A DNA stretch of 64,000 bases. It comes from Stenotrophomonas sp. Marseille-Q4652. GTDB taxonomy: Bacteria > Pseudomonadota > Gammaproteobacteria > Xanthomonadales > Xanthomonadaceae. This document shows, one piece after another, positions 45,102 through 54,845 of the stretch. The notes under the pieces are model-generated. The model searched no databases, had not been told where the DNA came from, and worked only from the letters and a program-made list of their open reading frames with translations. Every line of letters begins with the position of its first letter. Positions within the stretch are counted from its first letter, which is position 1. Location of the stretch: assembly GCF_916618915.1 (NCBI RefSeq), contig NZ_CAKAKE010000001.1:2525001-2589000 (forward strand), in the 5' to 3' direction. The translations under genes and the position numbers were made by a program.

Positions 45102-47221
45102 ATCCGCACGCCCATCGCCTGTGGCAACAGGCCAGGCGCCAGCGCGTACGCCAGGCCGGCTGGCTGCTGCTGACGCCGGCGATCGCCACCGTCATCACCC
45201 TCCCGGTGCTGGAAGGCTGGGCGATGGGCTTCCTGCTCGCGTCGATGGCGCTGTTGGCGCTGTGGCTGGGGCGCACGCTGCGGGCGATGGACCCGCGCTG
45301 GCTGGTACGCCAGCTCAACCATGATCCCGCGCTGCAGGACAGTGCCGACCTGCTGCTGGCCCCGGCCGACTCGCTCAATCCGCTGCAGCAGCGCTTGCGC
45401 GGCCAGCTCGAGCTGCATCTGCCCAGCCATGCGCCGCTGACCACGCCATGGCCACGCTGGGGCCGCAGCCTGAGCGTGCTCGCCGCGGTGCTGCTGGTCC
45501 TGGCCACGCGGTTGCCGCCGCTGTGGACGCCCTCGCAGGTGCCGGCCAGCAGCGGCACGCCCGCCAGCAGCCAGACCGCCACCGCGGTGCCGGTGCTGGA
45601 ACAGATCTCGCTGCAGGTACGCCCGCCGGCCTACAGCGGCCAGCCACTGCAGCAGCTCGACGTGCTCGAGGCCAGGGCGCTGGCCGGCAGTCGCCTGCAC
45701 TGGCGGCTGGGTTTCAGCACGCCGGTCGACTCGGCGCAGCTGCAGTTCCACGATGGCCGCGTGCTGGACCTGGCACGCCGCGAGGATGGACTCTGGGATG
45801 GTGACCTGGTGCTGGATCGCGATGCGCTCTACCGCATCGTCACCGAGCCGGCGCTGGCCGATACCCGCCTGCACCGGCTGCACAGCGTGGCCGATGCACC
45901 GCCGCAGGTGCGCGTGCTGCAACCCGAGCAGGCGCTCACCCCGGCCCCGGCGCAGCAGAAGACATGGAGCCTGCAGTTCGAGGCCAGCGACGACATCGGC
46001 CTGGCCACCAGTGCCCAGCTGCTGGTCACCCTGGCCCAAGGCAGCGGCGAACAGATCACCAGCCGCGAGACCCGCCTTACCCTGCAGGGCAGCGGCAATG
46101 CCACCCGCAAGCGCTTCAGCCACACCCTGGACCTGGCCGCACTCAGTGCCGGCCCGGGCGATGACGTGATCGCGCGGCTGACCGTACGCGACAACCGCCA
46201 GCCGCAGCCGCAATCGACGCACAGCGCCAGCGTGATCCTGCGCCTGGCCAGCGAGGAACAGCAGCAGGCCAGCGACCTGGAAGGCGCGATCAAGAAGGTC
46301 ATGCCGGCCTACTTCCGCAGCCAGCGGCAGATCATCCTTGATGCCGAGGCGCTGATCGCCCAGCGTCGCCAGCTCGACGAGTCGCGCTTCGTGCAGCGCT
46401 CCGATGCCATCGGCGTGGACCAGCGCATCCTGCGCCTGCGCTATGGCCAGTTCCTTGGCGAGGAAGCCGAAGGCGGACCCAAGCCACCACCGGGCCTGCC
46501 TACCGCCGATGGCGAGGACGGCGACACCCACGCGCACGAGGCGGGCGACGGACACGATCACGACCATGCCGATGGCAAGGGCAGCGAACCCGTCATGGGC
46601 ACCGGCAAGGTGCAGGACCTGCTGGCCGAGTACGGCCACACCCACGACCACGCCGAAGCGGCGACCCTGCTCGACCCGCAGACCCGCGCCACGCTCAAGG
46701 CCGCGCTCGATGCAATGTGGCTGTCCGAAGGCGAGCTGCGCCAGGGTCGCCCGCAGCAGGCGCTGCCGCACGCCTACCGGGCACTGGGCTTCATCAAGCA
46801 GGTGCAGCAGTCCGAACGCATCTACCTGGCGCGGCTGGGTCCGCAGCTGCCGCCTATCGATGCCGCCCGGCGCATGACCGGCAAGCGCGATGGCCTGGCC
46901 TCGCGTCGCCTGCCACTGGCCCCAGCACCGGTAACCGCCACGCCGTTGCCGGCGCTGTGGCAGGCGATGCAGGCGCGGCAGCCGCTGGACCTGGGTGGGC
47001 TGTCGTCGTGGCTGCAAGCCAACGGCAACGGGCTCGACGACCCGCTCTCGCTCACCGCCGCCGCCGAGACCGCGCAGGTCGAGCCGGACTGCGCGCCGTG
47101 CCGCGACGAGCTGCGGCGGCAACTGTGGCAGGCGTGGCCGCAACCGCTGACCCGTCCACGCCCGCGCACCGCGCCCGACGCAATGGGCCAGCGCTATCTC
47201 GATGCCATGGAGGGCAAGTGA
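45098..47221 (+). CDS. Large membrane protein with His/Asp-rich segments (DUF4175-like)
   Basis: A 707-residue protein. Two N-terminal hydrophobic stretches (GWLLLTPAIATVITLPVL, FLLASMALLALWLG) and a third near residue 130 (SVLAAVLLVLATRLPPLW) anchor it; the rest is a long extracytoplasmic region with beta-rich DUF4175-like character. Around residue 480 it has two histidine-rich tracts, DTHAHEAGDGHDHDHADG and EYGHTHDHAEA, which look metal-binding. GHLF-type catalytic motifs are absent. Start and stop both overlap its neighbours, so it belongs to the MoxR cluster. Family assignment is moderate. Confidence 0.75.
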   Translation: MNPHAHRLWQQARRQRVRQAGWLLLTPAIATVITLPVLEGWAMGFLLASMALLALWLGRTLRAMDPRWLVRQLNHDPALQDSADLLLAPADSLNPLQQRLRGQLELHLPSHAPLTTPWPRWGRSLSVLAAVLLVLATRLPPLWTPSQVPASSGTPASSQTATAVPVLEQISLQVRPPAYSGQPLQQLDVLEARALAGSRLHWRLGFSTPVDSAQLQFHDGRVLDLARREDGLWDGDLVLDRDALYRIVTEPALADTRLHRLHSVADAPPQVRVLQPEQALTPAPAQQKTWSLQFEASDDIGLATSAQLLVTLAQGSGEQITSRETRLTLQGSGNATRKRFSHTLDLAALSAGPGDDVIARLTVRDNRQPQPQSTHSASVILRLASEEQQQASDLEGAIKKVMPAYFRSQRQIILDAEALIAQRRQLDESRFVQRSDAIGVDQRILRLRYGQFLGEEAEGGPKPPPGLPTADGEDGDTHAHEAGDGHDHDHADGKGSEPVMGTGKVQDLLAEYGHTHDHAEAATLLDPQTRATLKAALDAMWLSEGELRQGRPQQALPHAYRALGFIKQVQQSERIYLARLGPQLPPIDAARRMTGKRDGLASRRLPLAPAPVTATPLPALWQAMQARQPLDLGGLSSWLQANGNGLDDPLSLTAAAETAQVEPDCAPCRDELRRQLWQAWPQPLTRPRPRTAPDAMGQRYLDAMEGK

Positions 47222-48975
47222 TGGACGCCTTGTCGCTGGCTACCGCCGTGCTCCTGCTGCTGGCTTGCCTGTACGGCATGGTTGCGTCCTGGCGTCGTGG
47301 TGGCAGCGCGCTGCGGAGGACAACGCTGACCGTACTGCAGCTGCTGGCCACCGCCAGCCTGTGGTTGGTGCTGCATCCGCCCCCGGTGACCGTGCCCGGC
47401 GATGCCGGCGTGGTGCTGGCCAGCCCCGGTGCTGTGGTTCCTTCCACCGCCCGCGATCTCCCGGCATTCGCCCTGCCCGAAGCCGGAACGGATGCCGCGG
47501 GCAAGCCCGTGTCGGACCTGGGCACCCTGCTGCGCCAGCAACCGCAGCTCGGCCGCCTCATCCTGATCGGCGATGGCCTGCCCGCACGCGACCGCCGGCC
47601 GTGGCCGCTGGCCATCGAACACCAGGTGCCGGGCCTGCGCGGCTTCGTGCAGCTGCAACCGGTAACGCCGGTAGCCCCGGGCGCGCGCTTCTGGGTGCAG
47701 GGCCAGGCACGCGACGCCGCCTCGGCCACGGTCGAGCTGCGCGACCCGGCCGGGCGCGTGGTGGCCAGCCAGGTGCTGGGCGAAGACGGCCACTTCCAGC
47801 TCGGCGCCAGCGTGCGCGATCCGGCCCTCCTCGAGTTCCAGCTGCAGTTGCGCGATGGCGAACAGGCCCTGCTCGACCAGGCACCAGTGCCGGTCCACGT
47901 GATCGAGCCGCCGGCACTGCGACTGTGGCACCTGGCCGGCGCGCCCAACCCGGAAGCCAAATACCTGCAGCGCTGGGCCATCGATGCCGGGCTGCGCCTG
48001 CGTCGCCAGCTGCCCGCCGGCGGCGGCGTGGTGCTGGGTGATGCCCCGCTGGCACTCGACGCCCGCCAGCTCGCCGAAACCGACGTGCTGCTGCTCGACG
48101 AACGCAGCCTGCTGGCTCTGGGCAGCAGCGGCCGCCAGCGCCTTCGCGCGGCGGTGCGCGAGGGCCTGGGCGTACTGGTGCAGCCACTGGCCGGCGATGC
48201 CGCGGGACTGAAGAACGCACTGGCCGAACTTGGCCTGCCGGTGGATGGCGACGGCCGGCCACGCCCGTTCGCGCTCGAAGCGCGCGCGCCCTCCCCCGAA
48301 CAACTGGCGGTGCAGCGCGGCCCTCGCGCCACGCATGGCATCGCCGATACCGCGGCCCCATCGCTGGAACAGTCATCGCTGCGCCCGCGCGATGCCGGCG
48401 CCCAGCCGCTGCACGCGGGCAACGACATCGTGGTCGGCGCATGGCAGGCCGTGGGCCGCGGCCGCGTCGGCCTGCTCGACGTCGGCAACAGCTACGCACT
48501 GGTGCTGGCCGGTCGCCCGGAACTGCACGCCCAGCTGTGGGCCGAAGCGCTGGGCCAGGTCGCCCGCCCCACTACAGGCGAAGAACAGGCACCGACGCTG
48601 ACCGGCCGCGCCTGGCGCGACGAGCGCAGCGTGCTGTGCGGCATCACCGACAACGCCTTGGTCGAAAGCCTGTCAGGCAACCAGCAGCGCCTGCGCATGG
48701 ATCCCGCCACACCCGGCTGCGCCGCGTGGTGGCCAGAGCACAGCGGCTGGCACCATCTCGGCGACCACGCGCTCTACGTCTTCGACCCAACCGACGCCCC
48801 CACCCTGCACCGCGCCGACACCCAGGCCGCCACCGCAGTGCTGATCAACGCCCCGACACCAGCGTCAGCGCAGACGACCACCACCCAACCCGGCCCCCGC
48901 TGGCCGTGGTGGCTGGCGTTCGTGTTGCTGGTCGGGCTGCTTTGGTGGATGGAGAAACGTCGCGACGCTATTTAG
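47221..48975 (+). CDS. Membrane protein of the MoxR/BatA cluster
   Basis: A 584-residue protein with N-terminal helices (LATAVLLLLACLYGMV and a second near residue 35) and a C-terminal helix WWLAFVLLVGLLWWMEKRR, topology typical of the last BatA-associated protein. Its periplasmic part contains a segment resembling a glutamine-amidotransferase-like fold (DVLLLDERSLLALGSSGRQR, LGVLVQPLAGDAAGL). No catalytic Cys triad is evident. The ATG shares one base with the previous stop. It is the last gene before the low-GC island and is intact. Confidence 0.78.
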   Translation: MDALSLATAVLLLLACLYGMVASWRRGGSALRRTTLTVLQLLATASLWLVLHPPPVTVPGDAGVVLASPGAVVPSTARDLPAFALPEAGTDAAGKPVSDLGTLLRQQPQLGRLILIGDGLPARDRRPWPLAIEHQVPGLRGFVQLQPVTPVAPGARFWVQGQARDAASATVELRDPAGRVVASQVLGEDGHFQLGASVRDPALLEFQLQLRDGEQALLDQAPVPVHVIEPPALRLWHLAGAPNPEAKYLQRWAIDAGLRLRRQLPAGGGVVLGDAPLALDARQLAETDVLLLDERSLLALGSSGRQRLRAAVREGLGVLVQPLAGDAAGLKNALAELGLPVDGDGRPRPFALEARAPSPEQLAVQRGPRATHGIADTAAPSLEQSSLRPRDAGAQPLHAGNDIVVGAWQAVGRGRVGLLDVGNSYALVLAGRPELHAQLWAEALGQVARPTTGEEQAPTLTGRAWRDERSVLCGITDNALVESLSGNQQRLRMDPATPGCAAWWPEHSGWHHLGDHALYVFDPTDAPTLHRADTQAATAVLINAPTPASAQTTTTQPGPRWPWWLAFVLLVGLLWWMEKRRDAI

Positions 48976-49178
48976 AAGCTTTGGTGCCAGTCCGGCGGCA
49001 AGGTCGTCGCGGGAACTCCGTTCTTGCATCGCAACGGGATCGGGTGGCCATCATGCCGGCCGAGATTGCCTCTCACTACCATCGTCGACGGAAGCCGTTT
49101 TGTACGGAATGGATCGATGCGTGCACAGCATATTCCTAGGCATCAAGTTAATCCGGCAACGCACTAGAACGCCGAGAA

Positions 49179-50972
49179 CTACTTGATCTCTGGTATGTCT
49201 TGAGAGGGCATCCTCAGCTCGAGAGACCTGATCGCATTCCAACATTCGTCCTTCTTCGCCCACTCCGAAACCATGCGGCCGTTCGCGGACCTGTGGATCG
49301 CCTGGTTAACCTCCACCGCCCACACACGGATCTGCGCTTTGAAGGCCTCAGAGATGTCCTGCTGATCCCAGATCCGGTCAAGCTCGATGCGATCCGCGTA
49401 AGTGCGGGAAATTATCGAAACCAGATAGATCGCGATGTTTCCCTGGAAGGCGGGAAACATCGGACGGACAAGTGAGTGGACCCGCTTGAAGAAGATCACC
49501 TTGGCGATCATGCGCTTGTATCCCTGCACGTCGGGAATGACCTCTTCGCCCTGCTCTTCCCGGCTGCGGATATCGTCCATGAAGCGTGCGAAGTTCTTCT
49601 GACCACCCAGGCTCGCCAAGTCCGGGCGGCCGTCCCATGCATTCAAGAATTTCGCCAGATCGGTCTTGGTCAACCGGCGAGCGGGAGGAACCACCACAGT
49701 CTTGAGGTTCCGGTACTTGGCAGGCGTGGTTCCTTCGCGAACCAGCATCGTGGTGTAGCTGCCGGCAGCCCGCTCATAGAACCATCGCCCCACGCCATCC
49801 GGGCAGTAGACCCTGTTGGATATCTTCTCCAGCTCGACATGGAACGGCGCATTGGCCGAAAGATCGGACTGCTTCACAGCATTCTGGCTGTTCGCATACC
49901 GCGAGATATCCGAGATCATCGCCTCCTCGGCCGCAGGATCGTCCGCTTTCAGGACGACCACCTTTGCCGGCACGCGGACCCGTCCCAGGTCGGTCTCCGG
50001 GTGTTTCTTCTTGGTGAAGTAGATGGAGGCGGTTGTCTGTCCGCCGTTGACGATCTGCATGCCTTTCAGCCAGGCGATACCCGGGCCACCGTCCCCGGTC
50101 TTTCCCAGGCGGACCTCGTCCGCGACGATGACGATGCCATTGTTGTAGGCAACGAACTTCTCTGGATCCGAGCGCAGTGTCGACTGGATTCCCTTATTCA
50201 CCTTGCCAGTGGCGGTCAGAAAGGACCGGACGTTCGCCTCAAGCAGCCGCGCACCGTACTTCTCATAGAGGAACCTGAGCACTTCGCCCGGCAGTACGGT
50301 CATCGCATAGTCGTATGTGTCCGCTTCACCGTGGATATAGACACATGGGAGCGGACCGCCTGCGACATCGTCGAAGTTCACGACGAGCTCGTCACGCGGC
50401 TTCCCCTCGGACCAGTGGCGGTGGAGCCGCTCGATGTCCATCACCTCGAGTTTCACGGTCTTTCCGCGGATCTCCCGGGCCTTGAAGTTCTTGGTCTTGA
50501 CCTGGCCATCAGTCAGGACATAGATCCGGATTTCATCAAGTCCCGCGTAACCCTTCTCGATATGGAGTGCCAGCTCATGCGCTTCGTTGGCAGGGTCCAC
50601 GGACGCTGCCAACTTGCCCTGTGCTGACAGAGAAAGGAAGCGCAGACACTGCTCAGCAGCCTTCTGCGTCACCGAATCTGCAACAGGCTGCAACGTGTCG
50701 GCGTCGAGGTACACGCTTACGAACAGGTCCAGGCGGTCCCCCTCCGAGGAAACGGAGTAGCCACTGAGCTTGATGTTCGCGGTGCCCACCTTGGTGTCGT
50801 AGTGGCAGACCTCCGGCTCGTGGGTCATACCAACTTCTTCCATGTGGCGCATCACGATCTCGGAGAAGACCAGCTCCGGATAGGGATAGGCAGTGCCGGA
50901 TACGCTCATCCGCTCGGCGATCTCACCGGCAACTTCCGCACGCGTCTGAGCAAGAAATTCAATCAGTTCCAT
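49179..50972 (-). CDS. AIPR-family (abortive infection phage resistance) protein
   Basis: A 597-residue protein. The AIPR core is recognisable from FVAYNNGIVIVADEV, followed by AWLKGMQIVNGGQTTASIYF, VPAKVVVLKADDPAAEEAMI and DISRYANSQNAVKQSDLSAN. AIPR proteins were named from phage-resistance loci; their biochemical activity is poorly known, and nuclease or nucleic-acid-binding roles have been proposed. It is the last gene of the leftward unit and its start overlaps the PD-(D/E)XK gene by 10 nt. No signal peptide or membrane helix is present. Confidence 0.9.
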   Translation of the reverse strand: MELIEFLAQTRAEVAGEIAERMSVSGTAYPYPELVFSEIVMRHMEEVGMTHEPEVCHYDTKVGTANIKLSGYSVSSEGDRLDLFVSVYLDADTLQPVADSVTQKAAEQCLRFLSLSAQGKLAASVDPANEAHELALHIEKGYAGLDEIRIYVLTDGQVKTKNFKAREIRGKTVKLEVMDIERLHRHWSEGKPRDELVVNFDDVAGGPLPCVYIHGEADTYDYAMTVLPGEVLRFLYEKYGARLLEANVRSFLTATGKVNKGIQSTLRSDPEKFVAYNNGIVIVADEVRLGKTGDGGPGIAWLKGMQIVNGGQTTASIYFTKKKHPETDLGRVRVPAKVVVLKADDPAAEEAMISDISRYANSQNAVKQSDLSANAPFHVELEKISNRVYCPDGVGRWFYERAAGSYTTMLVREGTTPAKYRNLKTVVVPPARRLTKTDLAKFLNAWDGRPDLASLGGQKNFARFMDDIRSREEQGEEVIPDVQGYKRMIAKVIFFKRVHSLVRPMFPAFQGNIAIYLVSIISRTYADRIELDRIWDQQDISEAFKAQIRVWAVEVNQAIHRSANGRMVSEWAKKDECWNAIRSLELRMPSQDIPEIK

Positions 50973-51991
50973 GTTTTGCCGTCCCCAAGACTTTCAATAA
51001 TTGCTCCAAACTTCGAAGCGATCTCAGGTATCACTTCAAGATCCAGCGCGTACTTGGCGCGCTGGACGCCCGCCGGAACATTCCCGCTGACCAGTCTGGG
51101 CGAGTCGGACCGGACCAGCTTGTAGCCGATGTGCTGCAAGAAGAAGCGACGGCTGTACTTTTCAGCCATCGAGTCGACATATCCAGCCGAGATCAGCTTG
51201 TCCTTCAAGGCCAGAGGACTTCCTGTCTCCTCCGCCAGGACGGCTTCCAGCTCAGCGCATATCTCCGGAAGTGTCCGGCCGTCTGGTGACAGGGAAAGGC
51301 GGACCGCAGCCACGTAAAGCGGTTGGCGAAGGGAATCATCCAGCTGCTCAAGGCTTCCTATTTCGGCGACAAATCCCCCGGGGGAAACTGTCGACTTGAC
51401 TTCCAGTGCCCCCGTTCCAATCAGGTAGTCCTGAAGGCCGTCCTCGGGACCAGCCCAGTAGCTGACAGCGTCAGCGGCCGGCACGCCGCTGCCTATCATG
51501 TCGCGCAATACGACCAGCTCACCGAACAGGCCAAGCTCCGCTTCCGGACTGAGAACCCCGAAGCGATCCCGCTTCATGAAGTCCTGCCACGCACGGATCC
51601 GGCCCAGCATGGCAGCCCGGATCCGCTCACCGTCGTAGCCGCCGACCTGCGAGAACAGGGCGAGCAGATCCGCCGCCATCATTGCAAAGAGTGCCGGCTG
51701 GCCAGCGCTGGTCCGGCTAAGCGCGAACCAGGTCCAGTCACCAGCCGAATCCACAGGGTCGATGTAGGCGACGCTGAAGCCCTGCCCGCGTGGCAGGTCT
51801 GCGTCTGAGCCGACACGCAGCCCCCTCGTTCCGATGATCAGCGATTCCTCCCGACCCGGAAACCATCTTCCCGCCTGCACGACGCCATTTTTGCCACGGA
51901 CAACGTCGATCACTCTCCAGCCCTGACCGCCCTCCATTCCCGCCAGAGCACGCCATGCGGATGCCAGCTGCTCTTGGTCACTCGGCACCAT
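50963..51991 (-). CDS. PD-(D/E)XK-motif protein (DUF4420-like)
   Basis: A 342-residue putative nuclease of the DUF4420 group. The restriction-fold core is visible: ELGLFGELVVLRDMI supplies the first acidic helix, and YLIGTGALEVKSTVSPGG holds the acidic-x-Lys motif (EVK), with an Asp nine residues before it. A conserved C-terminal segment follows (FFLQHIGYKLVRSDSPRLV). It overlaps Z1 by 14 nt and AIPR by 10 nt. ATG 51991 has GGAG 8 nt upstream and was preferred to the start at 52012. Active-site residues look intact; actual cleavage is inferred from the fold. Confidence 0.87.
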   Translation of the reverse strand: MVPSDQEQLASAWRALAGMEGGQGWRVIDVVRGKNGVVQAGRWFPGREESLIIGTRGLRVGSDADLPRGQGFSVAYIDPVDSAGDWTWFALSRTSAGQPALFAMMAADLLALFSQVGGYDGERIRAAMLGRIRAWQDFMKRDRFGVLSPEAELGLFGELVVLRDMIGSGVPAADAVSYWAGPEDGLQDYLIGTGALEVKSTVSPGGFVAEIGSLEQLDDSLRQPLYVAAVRLSLSPDGRTLPEICAELEAVLAEETGSPLALKDKLISAGYVDSMAEKYSRRFFLQHIGYKLVRSDSPRLVSGNVPAGVQRAKYALDLEVIPEIASKFGAIIESLGDGKTWN

Positions 51992-54845
51992 AGTCCTGCT
52001 CCCACGCGACATTGTTGATCTTGTAATCGATCTTCACCCCCGATTCGCTCTCAGGAAAACTGACACCGAAAGCAACCAGGCCAGGTGTGGCTTCATCCAG
52101 CTTTAAACGTGACTCGGTGGGATCAAGCACATAAAGCACAAGGAGACCTGCCTCGGGATGGGCTTCCACGCCGTCGCCACCGCAGCCCTTGACTCGCCGG
52201 ATCGAGGGCCCGCTCGGAACTTCTGGAGTGCCGGCCTTCTTTGCCCTTGCCCAGGCCTCGGCGGTCAGCTGAAGCGCTGCGTTCCACTGGCGCTCATCGA
52301 TATCAATTGCCTCATCCTTCGGATCAAGCAGGACACCTATCGAGTGCCGGTCCTCGAACTGGCCCTCCTCCTTGCGCCTGACCATGTTCACTGAAATCCC
52401 AGGCGCAAGTTCGCTCGGTCTCCCATCCCTGATACCAAGCAGCGCCACATTCCAATCCTTCAACTCCCCGGATCCGACCATTGCATCAATGAAGTCCGCC
52501 AAGGCAATGCTGTTTACCCTGTGGGATGCCTCACTGGTGCGATACCCGCGCAGGAAATCGACCACGGACGAGCTGGGAACCCTGCGCCAGAGATGTCCAT
52601 ACCATTGATACTTGGAGGGGCCGTATCCCAGGCATGGATTCACCTCCCCAGCTCTGCCAAGAGACTCGATGAAGGCGGATGCGGACTTGAAGTTTCTTCC
52701 CAGAACGCCGCCATCCCGAGGCAGCGAAACGGTTTGCATCAGCTGTCCACTGAATGAAAGCCGCAAGGTTCTTGCGCTTCGCATCTTGAGCTGCGAGGTC
52801 ACAAGCAGTTCCGTGTGGGACTGGATCTTGAGGCCGTACTCCCTGGGCGTGGCCCCGGAACTTGCCATCAGATCAAACTCCTCGCGCAGCTCCGCCGCCG
52901 CATCGGTAATGTGGCGGAACCAGCGAACAAGGTCTGGAGAGGTGTAGATGCGCCCAAGGTCCAGATATCCGGGTCTGTAGCCGAACCAGCGCCCCATCTG
53001 CATGAGTGTGTCGTACATCTTGGACGCACGCAGGAAGTAGCTCGTGCACAAACCCTCCAGGGTCAAGCCACGCGCCAGCTTGTCACCACCGACCGCGATG
53101 ACCTTCAGACCCTTTTCCCTGGCTTCCTCGTAGTCGAGAACGTCCTTCGCCGTGCCATTTATCATCCGCACGTCAATGTCATGGATGACATCCGGGAGAA
53201 CCGTCAGGATCTCCTCCCAGCTCGGGTCGTGGTCCGGAAGGTCGCCCAGACCGGCGGCCCGGACCTGCCGCGTCGCGGGGATGAAGTCCGCTTCCCACAA
53301 TGCCTGAAGCTGCTCAAGCAGCTCCTCGTGCTCAATCCCACGCGTCACCCGCTGGCGGACGCTTCTCATGTACTCCGACACCTGCTGGTGTACAGCGGCC
53401 TGCACCGAGTTGAACCTCGTAACATGGACCAGCATGGAGCTGTGCTGACTTCCCTGGCCCCGGAGTTGGCGCACGGCACAGGCAATCAGGAATGAGTGCA
53501 ACGCCTCCCTGAGACTGGGCGGAAGATCTTCGGACTTCGAGTAGAGAGGCACATGTGTGGGCTTGTGCTTGGCAGGCATCCACCCGGACTCGCCGCTGCA
53601 GAAGTCCTCCACCTCTTTGACAAGTGGCAACTCCCCATCTCTTCCGTCTGGACCCGGCTGGCCGAACACCCGTGACGGTCCGACGTAGTTTGAAGGGGCA
53701 GCAAGGTTCTGGATGAACGCCGACGGGAACAGGTCAGGACCTTCCGACCTGGTCCTGCCACGTTCATGGATGAAAATGTTGGCGAACGGTGTCGCGGTGT
53801 ACCCCACATAGGCGGCACGGGAGAAGGAATTCAGGATCCGCCGTATCAGTTTGTTGATGGTCGTCGGCTGATGCTCGGGGTCTGGATTCCCTTCCGCATC
53901 CACAACGGTTTCGCCAGTGTCGACCGACGCGTTGTCTGCTTCATCATCAATGATGAGAAGCGGAAACTTGGTCACTCTCTTGGTAACCCTTGGCAAGGGA
54001 TCGTTCTTGTCGTTGTCGATCTCTTCCGCGGAAAGGGGGAGATCCGCAACATGGTTCTGGATCCACTTCAGCAGCTGGACCAGGACCGACTTGTTCTTCT
54101 TTACAACGAACAACCATGGTCGCTGCTCGGGAGAGATCGCAAGATGTGTGGCCGCGCGCCTGTTGAAGTCGCCATTGTTGGCGCGTGTCGTTGCACAGTT
54201 GGGGTTGATCGAATGATCCGTGTCGATATTCCCGACCCCGATGCGCCGTTTGACATTCGAGACGCCACTGGTCTCGTAACCCAGGAACCCCTCCTCAAGG
54301 CGGATCTGCGTCTGCGAGCGGAGGTTGTTGTGCAGGCCGGCGAGGACAATGATCACCTTGTACTGCGCATCCGCAGCCTTGCAGATGAGGCCGGTGTAGT
54401 TTGCGGTCTTGCCGGACTGCACGTGCCCCACAACAAGGCCGCGGCGGTCCCATGTTCCGGGACGCAGGGGGTCCTCCAGCTGCCCGAGGATCCGGTCGGT
54501 GGACTTGTCCAGTGCGTCAACCGCCGTCCACGAGAGCTTCTTCTCCAGCATCTCCCGATAGCGCTGCCAGTAGCGCCAGTTTCTCTTCCGCTGCGCATCC
54601 AGCCAGGCCACGTGGTCCTTGGCGTCCACCAGTGAACTGTCTTCGCCGATCCAGATACTGAAACGCCGGATCAGCTCGTCAGTCACCGCATTCCGGTCCA
54701 GACCAACCGCCCATCTTGGGTTCATCCGCAGAACCAGATCCATCTTCTCCGAGATAAGGGCTGGCGTGATTGCCGGCCTGTCATCCTCGCCCAGAAGGAG
54801 CTCCTGGGTGATCTTGATGACGCTAGCTGCACTGGATTCACTCAT
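51978..54845 (-). CDS. Z1-domain superfamily-II helicase-like ATPase
   Basis: A 955-residue protein. Walker A is VGHVQSGKT at residues 139-147, the DExx box is LLIIDDEADNAS, and the C-terminal helicase half has VIAVGGDKLARGLTLEGL and LMQMGRWFGYRPGYLDLGRI, the motifs that define Z1 proteins. These are large helicase-like ATPases associated with DNA-methylase and GHL-ATPase operons. It probably translocates or remodels DNA for the associated nuclease. The start overlaps the GHL ATPase stop by 4 nt (ATGA). Confidence 0.9.
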   Translation of the reverse strand: MSESSAASVIKITQELLLGEDDRPAITPALISEKMDLVLRMNPRWAVGLDRNAVTDELIRRFSIWIGEDSSLVDAKDHVAWLDAQRKRNWRYWQRYREMLEKKLSWTAVDALDKSTDRILGQLEDPLRPGTWDRRGLVVGHVQSGKTANYTGLICKAADAQYKVIIVLAGLHNNLRSQTQIRLEEGFLGYETSGVSNVKRRIGVGNIDTDHSINPNCATTRANNGDFNRRAATHLAISPEQRPWLFVVKKNKSVLVQLLKWIQNHVADLPLSAEEIDNDKNDPLPRVTKRVTKFPLLIIDDEADNASVDTGETVVDAEGNPDPEHQPTTINKLIRRILNSFSRAAYVGYTATPFANIFIHERGRTRSEGPDLFPSAFIQNLAAPSNYVGPSRVFGQPGPDGRDGELPLVKEVEDFCSGESGWMPAKHKPTHVPLYSKSEDLPPSLREALHSFLIACAVRQLRGQGSQHSSMLVHVTRFNSVQAAVHQQVSEYMRSVRQRVTRGIEHEELLEQLQALWEADFIPATRQVRAAGLGDLPDHDPSWEEILTVLPDVIHDIDVRMINGTAKDVLDYEEAREKGLKVIAVGGDKLARGLTLEGLCTSYFLRASKMYDTLMQMGRWFGYRPGYLDLGRIYTSPDLVRWFRHITDAAAELREEFDLMASSGATPREYGLKIQSHTELLVTSQLKMRSARTLRLSFSGQLMQTVSLPRDGGVLGRNFKSASAFIESLGRAGEVNPCLGYGPSKYQWYGHLWRRVPSSSVVDFLRGYRTSEASHRVNSIALADFIDAMVGSGELKDWNVALLGIRDGRPSELAPGISVNMVRRKEEGQFEDRHSIGVLLDPKDEAIDIDERQWNAALQLTAEAWARAKKAGTPEVPSGPSIRRVKGCGGDGVEAHPEAGLLVLYVLDPTESRLKLDEATPGLVAFGVSFPESESGVKIDYKINNVAWEQDYGAE

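Noticed and set aside
44294..47143. Long - strand frame opposite the BatA cluster
   Set aside because: Gln/Arg/Gly-rich shadow of the + strand genes; no ribosome site, no recognisable motif, and the + strand proteins are well supported.
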